A stretch of DNA of 64,000 nt, taken from Muribaculaceae bacterium. Its GTDB lineage: Bacteria > Bacteroidota > Bacteroidia > Bacteroidales > Muribaculaceae. Shown here in pieces: positions 34,985 through 44,635 of the stretch. How positions within the stretch are numbered: position 1 is the stretch's first letter; every line of letters starts with the position of its first letter. The position numbers were made by a program, and so were the translations under genes. The notes beneath the pieces are model-generated. The model worked only from the letters and a program-made list of their open reading frames with translations, made no database searches and was not told where the DNA came from. The DNA is taken from contig JAFZAC010000041.1 in NCBI GenBank assembly GCA_017548365.1, positions 53,165 through 117,164 of the forward strand. Direction: 5' to 3'.

Positions 34985-35062
34985 CAAGCTGTAAAAAAGG
35001 TTTGAAAATGACACTCTCACTGGTGTTAGGGATTTCTCCAGAACATCATTAGCGAGAGAGTT

Positions 35063-36736
35063 TTATTTTCCGCCTTGCTCGTAATAGAGGGTGCAGGAAG
35101 TCTGATCGCACATCTCTGGTGATCCAAAGTATTGGATTGGACCTGGATAGATGTAGCAAGTCTCCTGTGCCCATAACTTGCGGCTGTTGGCAAACACTTG
35201 GAAAGGCTTGCCCTTGAGGTCAACGAGAGCCTTCTTGATAACTGGTTTCTGTTTGCCGTTGCGGTGTTCCATGTTCATCATCATGGTGATGGGAATTCCA
35301 CCAGCTTCCCACTCAGTAGCAGGCTTTGCAAGGTGACGAATCGACGACATATAACCAGTAGCTCCTGCATTGATAAGCATAGTTGCATTGTAACCAAGAG
35401 CGTAGCAGTAGTCAGCATCAAAGTTCGATGGGTCGGCACAACGTCCTTCGTAACCGAAGAAGTGGTGCTGAGTCTTGAACTTGCCCACAAAACGACCTTC
35501 GTCTTTCATTTTCTGAAGTTTCTTGGCAACCATCTCGCTGAGAAGTTTCTCTGTCTCGATGAGCGACAGCTGAACGTTGCCGTGAGGATCACGGTCAAGA
35601 GTAAGCTGACGAGCCACAGTTGGAGGCAATGTTTCAAAGCGCTCTTTGTTCTCGGGGCTAAGTTTTGAGAGTACGAATTCGCGTTGCTCGTCAAGATGCA
35701 GCTTCGAGAAGTTGGGGTTAGCAGCAAGAATGTCGTTAAGTTCGTCAATAAGCTTTCTCATGGCAGGCATAAACTCCACAAGACCCTCGGGTATAAGCAC
35801 AGTACCATAGTTCTTACCCTTAGCTGCGCGTGCAGCAACCACACCAGCAATATCGTTAACTACATCATCAAGATACATGCTCTTAGCAGCAACTTCCTCG
35901 CCAATCACGCAGTAATTAGGCTGAGTCTGCAGTGCGCACTCGAGAGCAATATGAGAAGCCGAGCGTCCCATGAGCTTGATGAAGTGCCAGTATTTCTTAG
36001 CACTATTGCAGTCACGCTCAACGTTGCCGATGAGCTCACTATAGAGCTTGGTGGCTGTGTCAAAGCCAAATGAAATCTCAACCTTCTCGTTCTTCAAGTC
36101 ACCATCGATGGTCTTAGGAACACCTATTACTTGAACTGGAACGTTTTTTCCCTTGTAATACTCAGCAAGAACAGCAGCGTTAGTATTGCTGTCGTCACCA
36201 CCAATTATTACAATTGCCTTGATATTGAGCTCGTTGATGATCTCCAAGCCTTTCTCAAATTGCTCTGGTTTCTCGAGCTTGGTGCGGCCCGAACCAATCA
36301 TGTCAAATCCACCACAGTTACGGTATTCATCAATAATTTCACGTGTTAATTCCTTGTAATCGTGATCAATCAGACCTTCTGGGCCCATCAGGAACCCATA
36401 GAGACGACTATTTTCATTGATTGCCTTGATGCCGTCAAAAATACCACAAATCACATTGTGGCCGCCAGGAGCCTGACCGCCCGAGAGAATAACACCTACA
36501 TTGCAAACCTCATCACTATGCATGGAGGTTGAGTTCTCATCCCTCACAAAAGTGAGCTCGGGAAGACCGTAAGTGTTGGGGAACAACTTCTTGATTTCTT
36601 CCTGGTCACCTGCCGATTGTGTAGCAGCACCTTCAACAACCTTTACTGGTCCCTGCAATGCTGTGGGAAGTTTAGGTTGATAGGACGAACGCAATTGTTG
36701 AAGAATACTTTTCTGCTTGAATTTTAAGATATCCAT
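35063..36736 (-). CDS. pfp: Pyrophosphate-fructose 6-phosphate 1-phosphotransferase
   Basis: This enzyme phosphorylates fructose 6-phosphate with PPi, reversibly, instead of ATP. The 557-residue length fits the long PPi-PFK type. Key motifs are LSGGQAPGGHN near residue 84, IIGGDDSNTNA near 177 (where GGDD marks PPi use), PKTIDGDLKN near 205, and LMGRSASHIALE near 253. Its use makes glycolysis energetically cheaper and reversible, common in Bacteroidales. It is leftward and divergent from the polysaccharide locus. Confidence 0.96.
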   Translation of the reverse strand: MDILKFKQKSILQQLRSSYQPKLPTALQGPVKVVEGAATQSAGDQEEIKKLFPNTYGLPELTFVRDENSTSMHSDEVCNVGVILSGGQAPGGHNVICGIFDGIKAINENSRLYGFLMGPEGLIDHDYKELTREIIDEYRNCGGFDMIGSGRTKLEKPEQFEKGLEIINELNIKAIVIIGGDDSNTNAAVLAEYYKGKNVPVQVIGVPKTIDGDLKNEKVEISFGFDTATKLYSELIGNVERDCNSAKKYWHFIKLMGRSASHIALECALQTQPNYCVIGEEVAAKSMYLDDVVNDIAGVVAARAAKGKNYGTVLIPEGLVEFMPAMRKLIDELNDILAANPNFSKLHLDEQREFVLSKLSPENKERFETLPPTVARQLTLDRDPHGNVQLSLIETEKLLSEMVAKKLQKMKDEGRFVGKFKTQHHFFGYEGRCADPSNFDADYCYALGYNATMLINAGATGYMSSIRHLAKPATEWEAGGIPITMMMNMEHRNGKQKPVIKKALVDLKGKPFQVFANSRKLWAQETCYIYPGPIQYFGSPEMCDQTSCTLYYEQGGK

Positions 36737-36779
36737 TTTATTACCCTTAAATGTTTTTTAACTATTACCTTATTTTTTG

Positions 36780-36787
36780 CAAAGTAC
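36780..36787 (-). promoter_or_regulatory. Possible -7 box for pfp
   Basis: The minus strand reads GTACTTTG followed by C, one base off TAnnTTTG, 44 bp from the ATG. This is a weak call. Confidence 0.3.
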
Positions 36788-36880
36788 GCAAATTATGTCA
36801 TTTTCTGCAAAATAAAATATTTAAAAAATCTTTATAGGGCTGGTATACCGATTGCATAATAGTTTTTGACTATCGAAAAG

Positions 36881-36911
36881 TTGACTTTTATAATAAAAAA
36901 ATGTAATTTTG
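36881..36911 (+). promoter_or_regulatory. Promoter for flippase 1-licD
   Basis: TTG (36881-36883), 20 bp, TAATTTTG (36904-36911) followed by C. The transcript would start near 36918, fixing the flippase start at ATG 36936. Confidence 0.65.
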
Positions 36912-36935
36912 CCACGGTATATTGTAAAAAAGAAT

Positions 36936-38405
36936 ATGGAAGACAGCACACGCCCTCTTAAAGAACGCACCGAGCAAAGCTTGTTCTGGAGTTTGCTGAA
37001 CAACGGCACGCTACAGGTGCTGAACATCCTCTTTGGCGTGGTGCTAGCGCGATTGCTCACACCTGGCGACTATGGCATCGTAGGTGTATTAACCATTTTC
37101 ACGCTTATAGCAGGCAACTTACAGAGTAGTGGTTTTACACAAGCCCTCATCAACCTCAAGTCACCAAAAGCCGAAGATTACAACTCGGTGTTTTGGTTCA
37201 ATGTAATAGTGAGCATTATCCTATATTCCATTCTGTGGTTATGTGCTCCGCTAATTGCCGCTTTCTTCCACCAGCCAGTACTCCTCGACGTCTCGAGATT
37301 TGTTTTCCTTGCATTTTTGATATCGTCACTTGGTATAGCACATGCTGCCTATATGTACAAGAACATGATGAACCGCGAGATTGCCATCATCAACCTCGTG
37401 GCATTGTTATGCTCGGGTAGCACCGGCATTGTACTGGCTTTCAACGGATATGCCTACTGGAGTCTTGCCTGGCAACAGGTAATCTACATAACAATTCTTA
37501 ATCTAGGACGCTACTACTTCGTGAAATGGAGACCATCATGGCATATCGACTTTAGACCTGTAAAACGTATGTTTGGCTTTGCCGTCAACATCCTGTTTAC
37601 CAACATTATCAACACCCTTAGCGGTCAGATTCTAACCTTTATTTTCGGACGTTTTTTCCCTATTGCTCAAGTGGGAAATTTCACACAAGCCAACAAATGG
37701 AACACTCAAGCCAACACCTTTGTGAGTGGCACTATGGGCCAAGTGGCACAACCAGTGTTGGTAAATGTTGACGACGACAAGGATCGTCAGAAACGAGTTT
37801 TCCGCAAGATGCTTCGATTCACAGCGTTCATTTCATTCCCCGTCATGTTTGGGCTGGCTCTGGTGGCGAGGGAATTTGTTGAGGTTGTATTAGGTGCCAA
37901 GTGGTTGGAGTGCATACCACTTCTACAAGTGCTTTGTGTTGCGGGAGCTTTCATGCCTTTGTATACGATGTACCAAAACCTAGCCATCGGATGTAAACGC
38001 AGCGACCTATACCTGTGGTGCAACGTGGGCCAAATAGTATTGCAGATTGGACTCATTCTGCTTTGTTACTACATATTCTCGCAATCAATCATAGTGGTTG
38101 TCACTGTCTATTCAGTTTTCATGATAATGTGGCTTGCAGCATGGCAAGCTGTGGCAAAGCATCTTATCAACCTTAAATGGAATGAGGCAATTCTCGATAT
38201 AGCACCATTCATGGCAATCACTGTTGCTGTCTTCGCAATAACCCACTTTGCAACACAATGGATTAATAACAACGTTCTGCTGTTAATAACAAAGGTGCTA
38301 CTAGGAGCTGTACTCTACATTGCTGTGATGAAACTCGCAAATGTGAAAATTTTTGCCGAGTGCTGGGAGTTCTTGCGCAAGAAATTAAATCGCAAACGCT
38401 CTTAA
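36936..38405 (+). CDS. Polysaccharide flippase 1 (Wzx/WzxC-like, MOP superfamily)
   Basis: The 489-residue protein has about 12-14 transmembrane segments. It begins LFWSLLNNGTLQVLNILFGV and has ARLLTPGDYGIVGV, typical of the WzxC/TuaB branch of lipid-linked repeat-unit flippases. It moves an undecaprenyl-PP-linked glycan unit across the inner membrane. I chose ATG 36936. The open frame extends upstream only to a TTG inside the -7 box, before the predicted transcript start. It is followed 16 bp later by licD. A second flippase lies 5 kb away. Confidence 0.9.
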   Translation: MEDSTRPLKERTEQSLFWSLLNNGTLQVLNILFGVVLARLLTPGDYGIVGVLTIFTLIAGNLQSSGFTQALINLKSPKAEDYNSVFWFNVIVSIILYSILWLCAPLIAAFFHQPVLLDVSRFVFLAFLISSLGIAHAAYMYKNMMNREIAIINLVALLCSGSTGIVLAFNGYAYWSLAWQQVIYITILNLGRYYFVKWRPSWHIDFRPVKRMFGFAVNILFTNIINTLSGQILTFIFGRFFPIAQVGNFTQANKWNTQANTFVSGTMGQVAQPVLVNVDDDKDRQKRVFRKMLRFTAFISFPVMFGLALVAREFVEVVLGAKWLECIPLLQVLCVAGAFMPLYTMYQNLAIGCKRSDLYLWCNVGQIVLQIGLILLCYYIFSQSIIVVVTVYSVFMIMWLAAWQAVAKHLINLKWNEAILDIAPFMAITVAVFAITHFATQWINNNVLLLITKVLLGAVLYIAVMKLANVKIFAECWEFLRKKLNRKRS

Positions 38406-38421
38406 CAATTATCAATTTTAT

Positions 38422-39204
38422 ATGAAACGAATTTCAGATATAAACGAGTTGCGCTCAATACAGATTGCGATACTAGACTCCATTCATGAGTTCTGCCAAC
38501 GCGAAGGAATTACTTATTTCCTATCAAGTGGTACGCTAATTGGCGCAGTCCGTCACAAGGGATATATTCCCTGGGATGACGACATCGACCTTTACATGCC
38601 ACGCGAAAGCTACGAACGTTTCGTCGCCTCATATACAAGCAAATCAGGAAAATATCGTGTCATTAATCCATACATCGAAAAAGACTACTACTATACATTC
38701 GCCAAAGTAGTCGACACCACTACCCTAATGGTTGAAACTGAGACACCAGGGTTTGAGATCGGAGTATATATCGACATTTTCCCAGTCGATTACATCAGCG
38801 ACAACCCAAAAGAGAGGGAAAAAGTCTTTAAGCGCAAGCATCTGCTATACAAGATTAGGCGCTGCAAAATCTCGCACAACAATCCACTTTATTCCAAGTT
38901 GGCTTATACAGTCTATAAACACTGGCCGCGCTCGCTTAAAAGCCTAAATAATGAGATAAATCGTCTAATCACCGATTGCGAAAAGTCACCTTCGGTATGC
39001 AATCTCACTGAGTCGGGACCAAGCATTGAAGGCTGTTTCCCTGCAAGTTGTATTGAGAGTGATATCGACATTGAATTTGAGGGCAAATTATATAAAACAA
39101 TGGTGGGATATAAAGAATATCTCACCAAGACCTACGGCGACTACATGACACTGCCACCAGTAGAGAAGCGCGTCCAACACAGCTTTGAGGCTTACTGGCT
39201 TTGA
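38422..39204 (+). CDS. LicD-family phosphotransferase
   Basis: The 260-residue protein has the LicD nucleotidyltransferase-like motifs. These are GTLIGAVRHKGYIPWDDDID near residues 37-56, GVYIDIFPVD near 113, and the C-terminal YGDYMTLPPVEKR near 234-246. Known LicD proteins transfer phosphocholine or related phospho-groups from a CDP carrier to glycans. It is co-transcribed with flippase 1. Its last 13 bp overlap the convergent opine-dehydrogenase-like gene. The next genes on the other strand could supply its CDP-linked donor, so the transferred group may not be choline. Confidence 0.9.
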   Translation: MKRISDINELRSIQIAILDSIHEFCQREGITYFLSSGTLIGAVRHKGYIPWDDDIDLYMPRESYERFVASYTSKSGKYRVINPYIEKDYYYTFAKVVDTTTLMVETETPGFEIGVYIDIFPVDYISDNPKEREKVFKRKHLLYKIRRCKISHNNPLYSKLAYTVYKHWPRSLKSLNNEINRLITDCEKSPSVCNLTESGPSIEGCFPASCIESDIDIEFEGKLYKTMVGYKEYLTKTYGDYMTLPPVEKRVQHSFEAYWL

Positions 39205-40217
39205 GCTATCATATCCATACCCCACCTATAGACCTCATCAATGACAGGAGCGGGAAAATTCAATTCTCTCGCCACTTTCACGATAGAATGTAGTCCGTAA
39301 GGAAAATCTTCGGTAAAATAGCGACTATTGAAATCGGGTTCGTAACCATCAACATCATTTCCAATCATGGGAGCCATTAAAGATTTAAATGCTGGGATAG
39401 AAGCCAGTTTATCACGGAGCGACTGTTCGTCATGACTCTCATAATAATCGAGAACATTAGGTATCGAATTGTCTGTTACAGGAAGTAATTTGAGCATGGC
39501 TTGAAATTCACGGTCCATCTCAATATAAAAATGCGCAGCCTCTATGGTCCAGTCAGCATAAAACCGCTGACATCGGTCATACCTCATTCCTGGTCTCCAA
39601 TCTTTCCACATAGTATAAATGCGAGAAGTGTGAAGCAATGGATTGCTATTGGTAAGACTCACCTCGTAATGACTGCCAAGCAGCTTCACTGGCACATGGA
39701 AAATAAGCTCAAGCAAAGATGTAAAATCGTACTTCTTGACATCAGAAGTGTTCTCAATCGCAACGCTAAGGCTAGACTTATAACCCAATAAACTTGCACT
39801 CTTTCCGTATTCTTTGGTACGGGCAATAAACGGTACTCGCTGGAAACCAAATAAAGGAATATCAGATGTCAGCTCCTCGGCCGCCATAAAGAAAAAGCCT
39901 GTACTTGATACTACAGTCCCTACAAAAGTAGATGTACTTAAAAAAGGCTTTATCTGTTGCAGCACGTCTTTGATAGCATAACCAGGCAAACACAATAGCA
40001 CAATATGAGCATTTGGCACCACTTTCGAGGGATCATTAGTCACACATGACAATTCTCCATAATAATGGCGGTTATCCATATCGGTGACATCAATCGCCTT
40101 ACTCCATTTCTCAGAATGACGTGTCAACACACTGACATTATAACCTTCTTGTGAAGCAACATAGCCAGCTATCGTGTGGCCAAGCGAACCACCACCGCAT
40201 ATGCAGATATTTGTCAT
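39192..40217 (-). CDS. Opine dehydrogenase-like NAD(P)-dependent enzyme A
   Basis: The 341-residue protein has an N-terminal Rossmann domain with CGGGSLGHTIAGY at residues 7-19 and a C-terminal opine-dehydrogenase helical domain. The expected catalytic pair is visible: H196 in SNPLLHTSR and D304 in RYFTEDFPYGL, then the PVIDEVYRWG helix. Family members reductively couple an amino acid's amine to a 2-oxo acid, or run the reverse reaction. Its ATG overlaps the stop of the fused cytidylyltransferase-aminotransferase by 4 bp, so the two are translationally coupled. Its 3' end overlaps licD on the other strand. The substrate is unknown; a role in making the group handled by the fusion and LicD is inferred. 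Confidence 0.82.
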   Translation of the reverse strand: MTNICICGGGSLGHTIAGYVASQEGYNVSVLTRHSEKWSKAIDVTDMDNRHYYGELSCVTNDPSKVVPNAHIVLLCLPGYAIKDVLQQIKPFLSTSTFVGTVVSSTGFFFMAAEELTSDIPLFGFQRVPFIARTKEYGKSASLLGYKSSLSVAIENTSDVKKYDFTSLLELIFHVPVKLLGSHYEVSLTNSNPLLHTSRIYTMWKDWRPGMRYDRCQRFYADWTIEAAHFYIEMDREFQAMLKLLPVTDNSIPNVLDYYESHDEQSLRDKLASIPAFKSLMAPMIGNDVDGYEPDFNSRYFTEDFPYGLHSIVKVARELNFPAPVIDEVYRWGMDMIAQSQ

Positions 40218-42022
40218 AATTTTTGTAATGCTTCAATTAATGCGTTATTGTCTTCTCTGGTTCGAATCGCAACACGTATATAGTTTTTGCCTTGAAGACC
40301 AGTCTTATTGTTGCAGTCCTTGACAAGGACATTATGCCGGTTCAAAAGTATCTCAGTGAGTTCATTGGCACTATAACCATCGGTTACTTCACATAGGAAA
40401 TAGTTGGCCTGCGAGGGTATCACTCGTAAATATGAAATCTTTTCCAACTCTGCCGCAAAACGATTACGCTCCTCGACAAACTTACCACAAGCCGACTTGT
40501 AAAACTGCTCGTACTTGTTGAAAATCTGCATATAGAACTCAGCAAATGAGTTGATGTTCCATATTGCCACATCTTTTTTAGCGGTAGCAATGAGATCAGT
40601 ATCACAGCTTGCCATCACACCTAGTCTCAATCCAGGCACGCCATAGCTCTTGCTGATACTCTTGACAACTACCATATTGGGATATTGTAACAATATTTCA
40701 TTATGGAGTAATGAACTGGTGGCATAGTTATCTGTAAAGTCCACAAATGACTCATCAACAACAAACCGCACACCTCGTTTCTGGCACCACCTGGCAAGAC
40801 CTATAATGTCATCTTTTTGGATGAAATTGCCTGATGGGTTGTCAGGGTTAATAAGCAGCAGGGTACTGATATCTTTGTCATCAAAGAAGTCTTTTAGGTC
40901 ATCGGCAGTATAATGCAAGTCAGGGTTACTGGGTGTGAATGTCACAAGCCGTGAGCGGTCAATGCGGTTTGGGTACTCCTCAAAGGTTGGGAACACCATG
41001 CCGATGTTGCCATTAATGCTTGCCATCAAGCTCTTAATAAGCTCAGCAGCACCATTACCCACGACCACAAAATCTTGTCTAATATTGAAGTATTTGCCTG
41101 CCAACAGAGAATTGACCTGCATGCCTGAGGGATATTCGGTGAGAAGAACGTCAAAATTTGCACGCAATTCGTCCTTCATGCGCTTTGGCGGGAAATATGG
41201 GTTAACAAGATAGCAAAAATCAAGCAATTGAGGGAAACGCCAATAACCTCCATAACGAGCAAAATAACGTCGCATCCTATCAGTTCCCTGTGCAAACAAA
41301 GCCTCAGCTATATCCAAATCTTGCACATCATCAATCTCATACCATCGCTTGTTGCCTATAGGCAACGCCTTAAGATTAGCACCATCAAGCAACGTGATGA
41401 CACGAAGCACTTGTTCGTAGTACTCATTGTTACCCATCACCCGGCAATAGGCATCAAGAAAAGGCACATACACTCGCTCGCTGAACTCACGGCTAAACTT
41501 ATAGATATTCACCGTCTTATAGTAAGTGTCCACCTCGTCATAGTTAAATGCCTTCTTTGGAACGAAATTGATGATATTATTGTCACTGTCGATGCGAACC
41601 ATAGTGCCGTCCATCCATGTCTCATATTTTGCCACTAACGCCAGATTGGGATAAGGGTCGGCAAGTATCATATCAAACATTGCATCGTCAAATATTAGAT
41701 CACTCTCAATCAGCAATGTGTCATCCTTCACCAGTTCATCCTTGGCAAGAGCAAGTGAGTAAATGTTATTGGTCTTATCATAAATAGGATTTATGACCCA
41801 TTGGATGGGAATTCCCTCATAGTTATCACCGACATGCTCCATAAGAGACTCTCGACAATAACCTGCAACAATCACCACTCGGTCAATCGACTGCTCCTTG
41901 AGCTGGCCAAGCATGCGATCAATCAGCTTGACACCATTAACCTCAATCATGCACTTGGTGTTGTTACTGGTTTTCTCTCCCAAGCGACGGCCCATTCCGG
42001 CCGCTAATATTAATGCCTGCAT
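40214..42022 (-). CDS. Bifunctional NTP transferase (LicC/PntC-like)-PLP aminotransferase fusion
   Basis: The 602-residue protein has two full domains. Residues 1-245 are a sugar-phosphate/choline-phosphate-type nucleotidyltransferase, with LAAGMGRRLG (6-15), NPIYDKTNNIYSL (78-90), ESDLIFDD (106-113) and RWYEIDDVQDL (226-236). This pattern is close to cytidylyltransferases such as LicC and PntC. Residues 285-602 are a fold-type I PLP enzyme of the HisC/CobD-like group, with NPDNPSGN (392-399), VVDES (421-425), PLP lysine K458 in SISKSYG, and R583 in YIRVAIR. A similar fusion in Treponema makes CMP-aminoethylphosphonate, as I recall, but no PepM or phosphonopyruvate decarboxylase gene is here. 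It is the middle gene of GT2-fusion-opine dehydrogenase. Confidence 0.9.
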   Translation of the reverse strand: MQALILAAGMGRRLGEKTSNNTKCMIEVNGVKLIDRMLGQLKEQSIDRVVIVAGYCRESLMEHVGDNYEGIPIQWVINPIYDKTNNIYSLALAKDELVKDDTLLIESDLIFDDAMFDMILADPYPNLALVAKYETWMDGTMVRIDSDNNIINFVPKKAFNYDEVDTYYKTVNIYKFSREFSERVYVPFLDAYCRVMGNNEYYEQVLRVITLLDGANLKALPIGNKRWYEIDDVQDLDIAEALFAQGTDRMRRYFARYGGYWRFPQLLDFCYLVNPYFPPKRMKDELRANFDVLLTEYPSGMQVNSLLAGKYFNIRQDFVVVGNGAAELIKSLMASINGNIGMVFPTFEEYPNRIDRSRLVTFTPSNPDLHYTADDLKDFFDDKDISTLLLINPDNPSGNFIQKDDIIGLARWCQKRGVRFVVDESFVDFTDNYATSSLLHNEILLQYPNMVVVKSISKSYGVPGLRLGVMASCDTDLIATAKKDVAIWNINSFAEFYMQIFNKYEQFYKSACGKFVEERNRFAAELEKISYLRVIPSQANYFLCEVTDGYSANELTEILLNRHNVLVKDCNNKTGLQGKNYIRVAIRTREDNNALIEALQKL

Positions 42023-42054
42023 ATCTATATGTTTATTTATTTCAAATAACTATT

Positions 42055-43014
42055 TTAATGCCCTAATAAAGTAAGATAAATCTTCCTTGTCAACAGATAA
42101 AGGGAAGTTGCCAACTTATATGGAATTGTATCGTTTTTCATCATAGAAAATAGAGCACTAATTACAATATTTGTTGGTTTCAACCTAAAATACTCTTCTA
42201 CAAGAGCTTTGTCAACATTGAATCTCCGTGCAAAACGCCACACATTTACCCATCCAAGCTGCATTGCAAAAGAAAAAACGCTACATTTTGGATTTTTGAT
42301 GAAGTAATCCCCCACTATCTGCTGTGCTTTCAAGAAAGCAACAGCATTCTTTGTAGTGATGTTATTGGTATAAGATTGTGGGTTATCATCTCTATAATAA
42401 TATAAACACTCTTCAACCCATGAGCGTCGAGCGTTAACTAGCAATCGCGGCAATACCGAGAAATCTTCGCTATAATCTACACCGGGTGTAAATGAGATGT
42501 TATTTTGCTCAAAAAGACTTTTTTTAATAAGCCTTCCCCATATGCGGTTAGGCTCCACATTCTGACAAAGAATTGTCTTTAAATAGACCTTGTCGTTAAC
42601 GTGAATCGGTAAACATTGTTTAGCAATCAAGCCATTACTTACAATTGCATAGCCAGCATCTACAATGTCGGCACCAGAGTGCTCCATCTGTGCTACAAGC
42701 ATCTCTACAATCGTGGGAGCGACATAGTCATCACTATCTACAATAATTAAAGCATCACCAGTAGCAGCATTTAGGGCAGTTATCCTTGCCTTTGCCAAAC
42801 CCATATTTTTTTCATGATCAATAATCTTTACTTGGGATTTGCGCTCAGGATAAGCATCAACAACTTGATTTAATCGTTCAATAGAAGTATCGGGCGTGCA
42901 ATCGTTGACAAAGATATATTCCACATCTTTGTATGTTTGTTGCATGAGAGTTGTCGCACATTTAGCGATGTAACTCTCAACACCATAAACTGGTACTAGC
43001 ACCGATACTTTCAT
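42055..43014 (-). CDS. GT2-family glycosyltransferase
   Basis: The 319-residue GT-A glycosyltransferase has SVLVPVYGVESYI at the start, VNDCTPDTS as nucleotide-binding motif and IVDSDDYV (DxD) near residue 90. A C-terminal hydrophobic stretch (about 285-315) may touch the membrane. It is the first gene of the leftward module-1 unit, followed 32 bp later by the fusion. It adds a sugar to the repeat unit; donor and acceptor are unknown. Confidence 0.9.
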   Translation of the reverse strand: MKVSVLVPVYGVESYIAKCATTLMQQTYKDVEYIFVNDCTPDTSIERLNQVVDAYPERKSQVKIIDHEKNMGLAKARITALNAATGDALIIVDSDDYVAPTIVEMLVAQMEHSGADIVDAGYAIVSNGLIAKQCLPIHVNDKVYLKTILCQNVEPNRIWGRLIKKSLFEQNNISFTPGVDYSEDFSVLPRLLVNARRSWVEECLYYYRDDNPQSYTNNITTKNAVAFLKAQQIVGDYFIKNPKCSVFSFAMQLGWVNVWRFARRFNVDKALVEEYFRLKPTNIVISALFSMMKNDTIPYKLATSLYLLTRKIYLTLLGH

Positions 43015-43040
43015 TTATCACTCATTGTTTTATGTATATG

Positions 43041-43048
43041 CAAAATTA
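43041..43048 (-). promoter_or_regulatory. -7 box for the GT2-fusion-opine dehydrogenase unit
   Basis: The minus strand reads TAATTTTG followed by C, 26 bp from the GT2 ATG. No good -33 box is seen. Confidence 0.5.
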
Positions 43049-43143
43049 CTCATTATTGTTGAATTTATAAACATCAATACTCTAAAAAAACTCCTTTTGA
43101 CAATTATATGAGCACTTTTTTAGAAAGTTTGAGGAAAAACAAG

Positions 43144-43151
43144 TAATTTTG
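43144..43151 (+). promoter_or_regulatory. -7 box for flippase 2
   Basis: TAATTTTG followed by C, 23 bp before the ATG at 43175, in the divergent region with the GT2 unit. Confidence 0.5.
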
Positions 43152-43174
43152 CATGATTTTCAGCAACAAGAATC

Positions 43175-44587
43175 ATGACAGAGACAAAACAACATAGTCG
43201 CAGCAAGAAGTTCCTTAAGGACTTTGGGGTTTATTCAGTAGGTGTATTGGGATCAAAGCTAATAACCTTTGTAATGTTTGCTCTATACACTTTCTTTGTA
43301 GAAAAACCTAAAGACCTAGGATACTATGATTTGTGCTTGCAAATATGTTTCATGCTTGTGCCTATAGTAACATTGCAGATGCGAGATGGAGCTTTCAGAT
43401 TCTTGCTTGTCACAAAAGATGAAAAAAAGAAGAAACAGATTATCTCTTTCACATTGAATACAGGTTTGGTTAGTTTCCTATCAACCATTATAATAGCATA
43501 TTTCGTATCCTTATTCAAACCAATCCCCTATTTACCTTATATTGTTGCGCTTCTAATACTATTGGCAAGCGTTGAAGTATTTATTCAAATTGTTAGAGGA
43601 TTGGGGCACAACAAGATTTTTGTTACATCAAATCTAATTAGCACGTTTGGTATAGGCGTATTTAGTATTATATTTGTTGTATTCATGTCAATGGGAATTA
43701 AAGGTATTTTTCTTGCAAATATAATTGCCAGATTGTTTTCGCTTATTTATTGTGAGTTTAGAGTTAAAATCATAAGAAATTATTACTTTTTCAATTTAAA
43801 CCTTAAGACTATAGGAAAAGAACTATTGAGATACACGATACCTTTAATCCCAGTAGCCCTCTGCTGGTGGATTACTTCAAGTTCTAACCGAATATTCATA
43901 AAGATGTATCTAGGATTAGATGTAGCAGGTATTTATGCCGTTTCTGTCAGAATGGTATCTATTCTATACACCTTGGGAATCATTTTCTATCAAACCTGGC
44001 AAGAGAATGCAATCCAACAATACAATAGTAATGATAGGGACCTATTTTTTTCCAATGTATTTAATTCATATGCTGCAGTTCTAACATGCATATTAATCTT
44101 TTATGTTTTTATACTTAAACATGTATACCCTATAATTATATCAACAAACTATCAAGGTGGCTTTGAGTATTTATACTTGTTAGGATTTTCGGCGATGTTA
44201 TATACTCTCACATCATATTTTGAATTAGGATATCAATGTGCTAAAGACACAAAACGTGCCATCACAAGCATTGTTCTGACGGCACTTTTAGCAATTGGAT
44301 TAAATTTTATATTAGTAAGGACTATAGGAATCTACGGCATTATTCTATCATCCATTCTATCCTATCTCTTTCTTTTCACCTATCGGTTCTTCGAGACTAA
44401 AAGATATTTTAAGTTATCACTAAGTAAAAACTTAATTATATATCTCATACTAATTGTTGTTGGTGGAATTATTTACTATAAGAATCTGCCACTATGGGGT
44501 GACGCAACATTTCTATTATTTGCATCTGTGATTTACCTGAAGTTGTTGCCAATTAAAGAATTGAAAAATAGATTTCTCAAACAATAA
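43175..44587 (+). CDS. Polysaccharide flippase 2 (Wzx-like, MOP superfamily)
   Basis: The 470-residue protein has 12 or more hydrophobic segments and starts with a basic tail then FGVYSVGVLGSKLITFVMF. It belongs to the RfbX/oligosaccharide flippase branch and is clearly different in sequence from flippase 1. It is visibly more AT-rich than the core genes. It stands alone on the plus strand, convergent with the wecG end of the long leftward operon. It probably exports the unit built by that operon. Confidence 0.88.
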   Translation: MTETKQHSRSKKFLKDFGVYSVGVLGSKLITFVMFALYTFFVEKPKDLGYYDLCLQICFMLVPIVTLQMRDGAFRFLLVTKDEKKKKQIISFTLNTGLVSFLSTIIIAYFVSLFKPIPYLPYIVALLILLASVEVFIQIVRGLGHNKIFVTSNLISTFGIGVFSIIFVVFMSMGIKGIFLANIIARLFSLIYCEFRVKIIRNYYFFNLNLKTIGKELLRYTIPLIPVALCWWITSSSNRIFIKMYLGLDVAGIYAVSVRMVSILYTLGIIFYQTWQENAIQQYNSNDRDLFFSNVFNSYAAVLTCILIFYVFILKHVYPIIISTNYQGGFEYLYLLGFSAMLYTLTSYFELGYQCAKDTKRAITSIVLTALLAIGLNFILVRTIGIYGIILSSILSYLFLFTYRFFETKRYFKLSLSKNLIIYLILIVVGGIIYYKNLPLWGDATFLLFASVIYLKLLPIKELKNRFLKQ

Positions 44588-44635
44588 TTAACATGTGACT
44601 GCTGTGGGGGAACGAGATTCACCCACCAATAAAGA

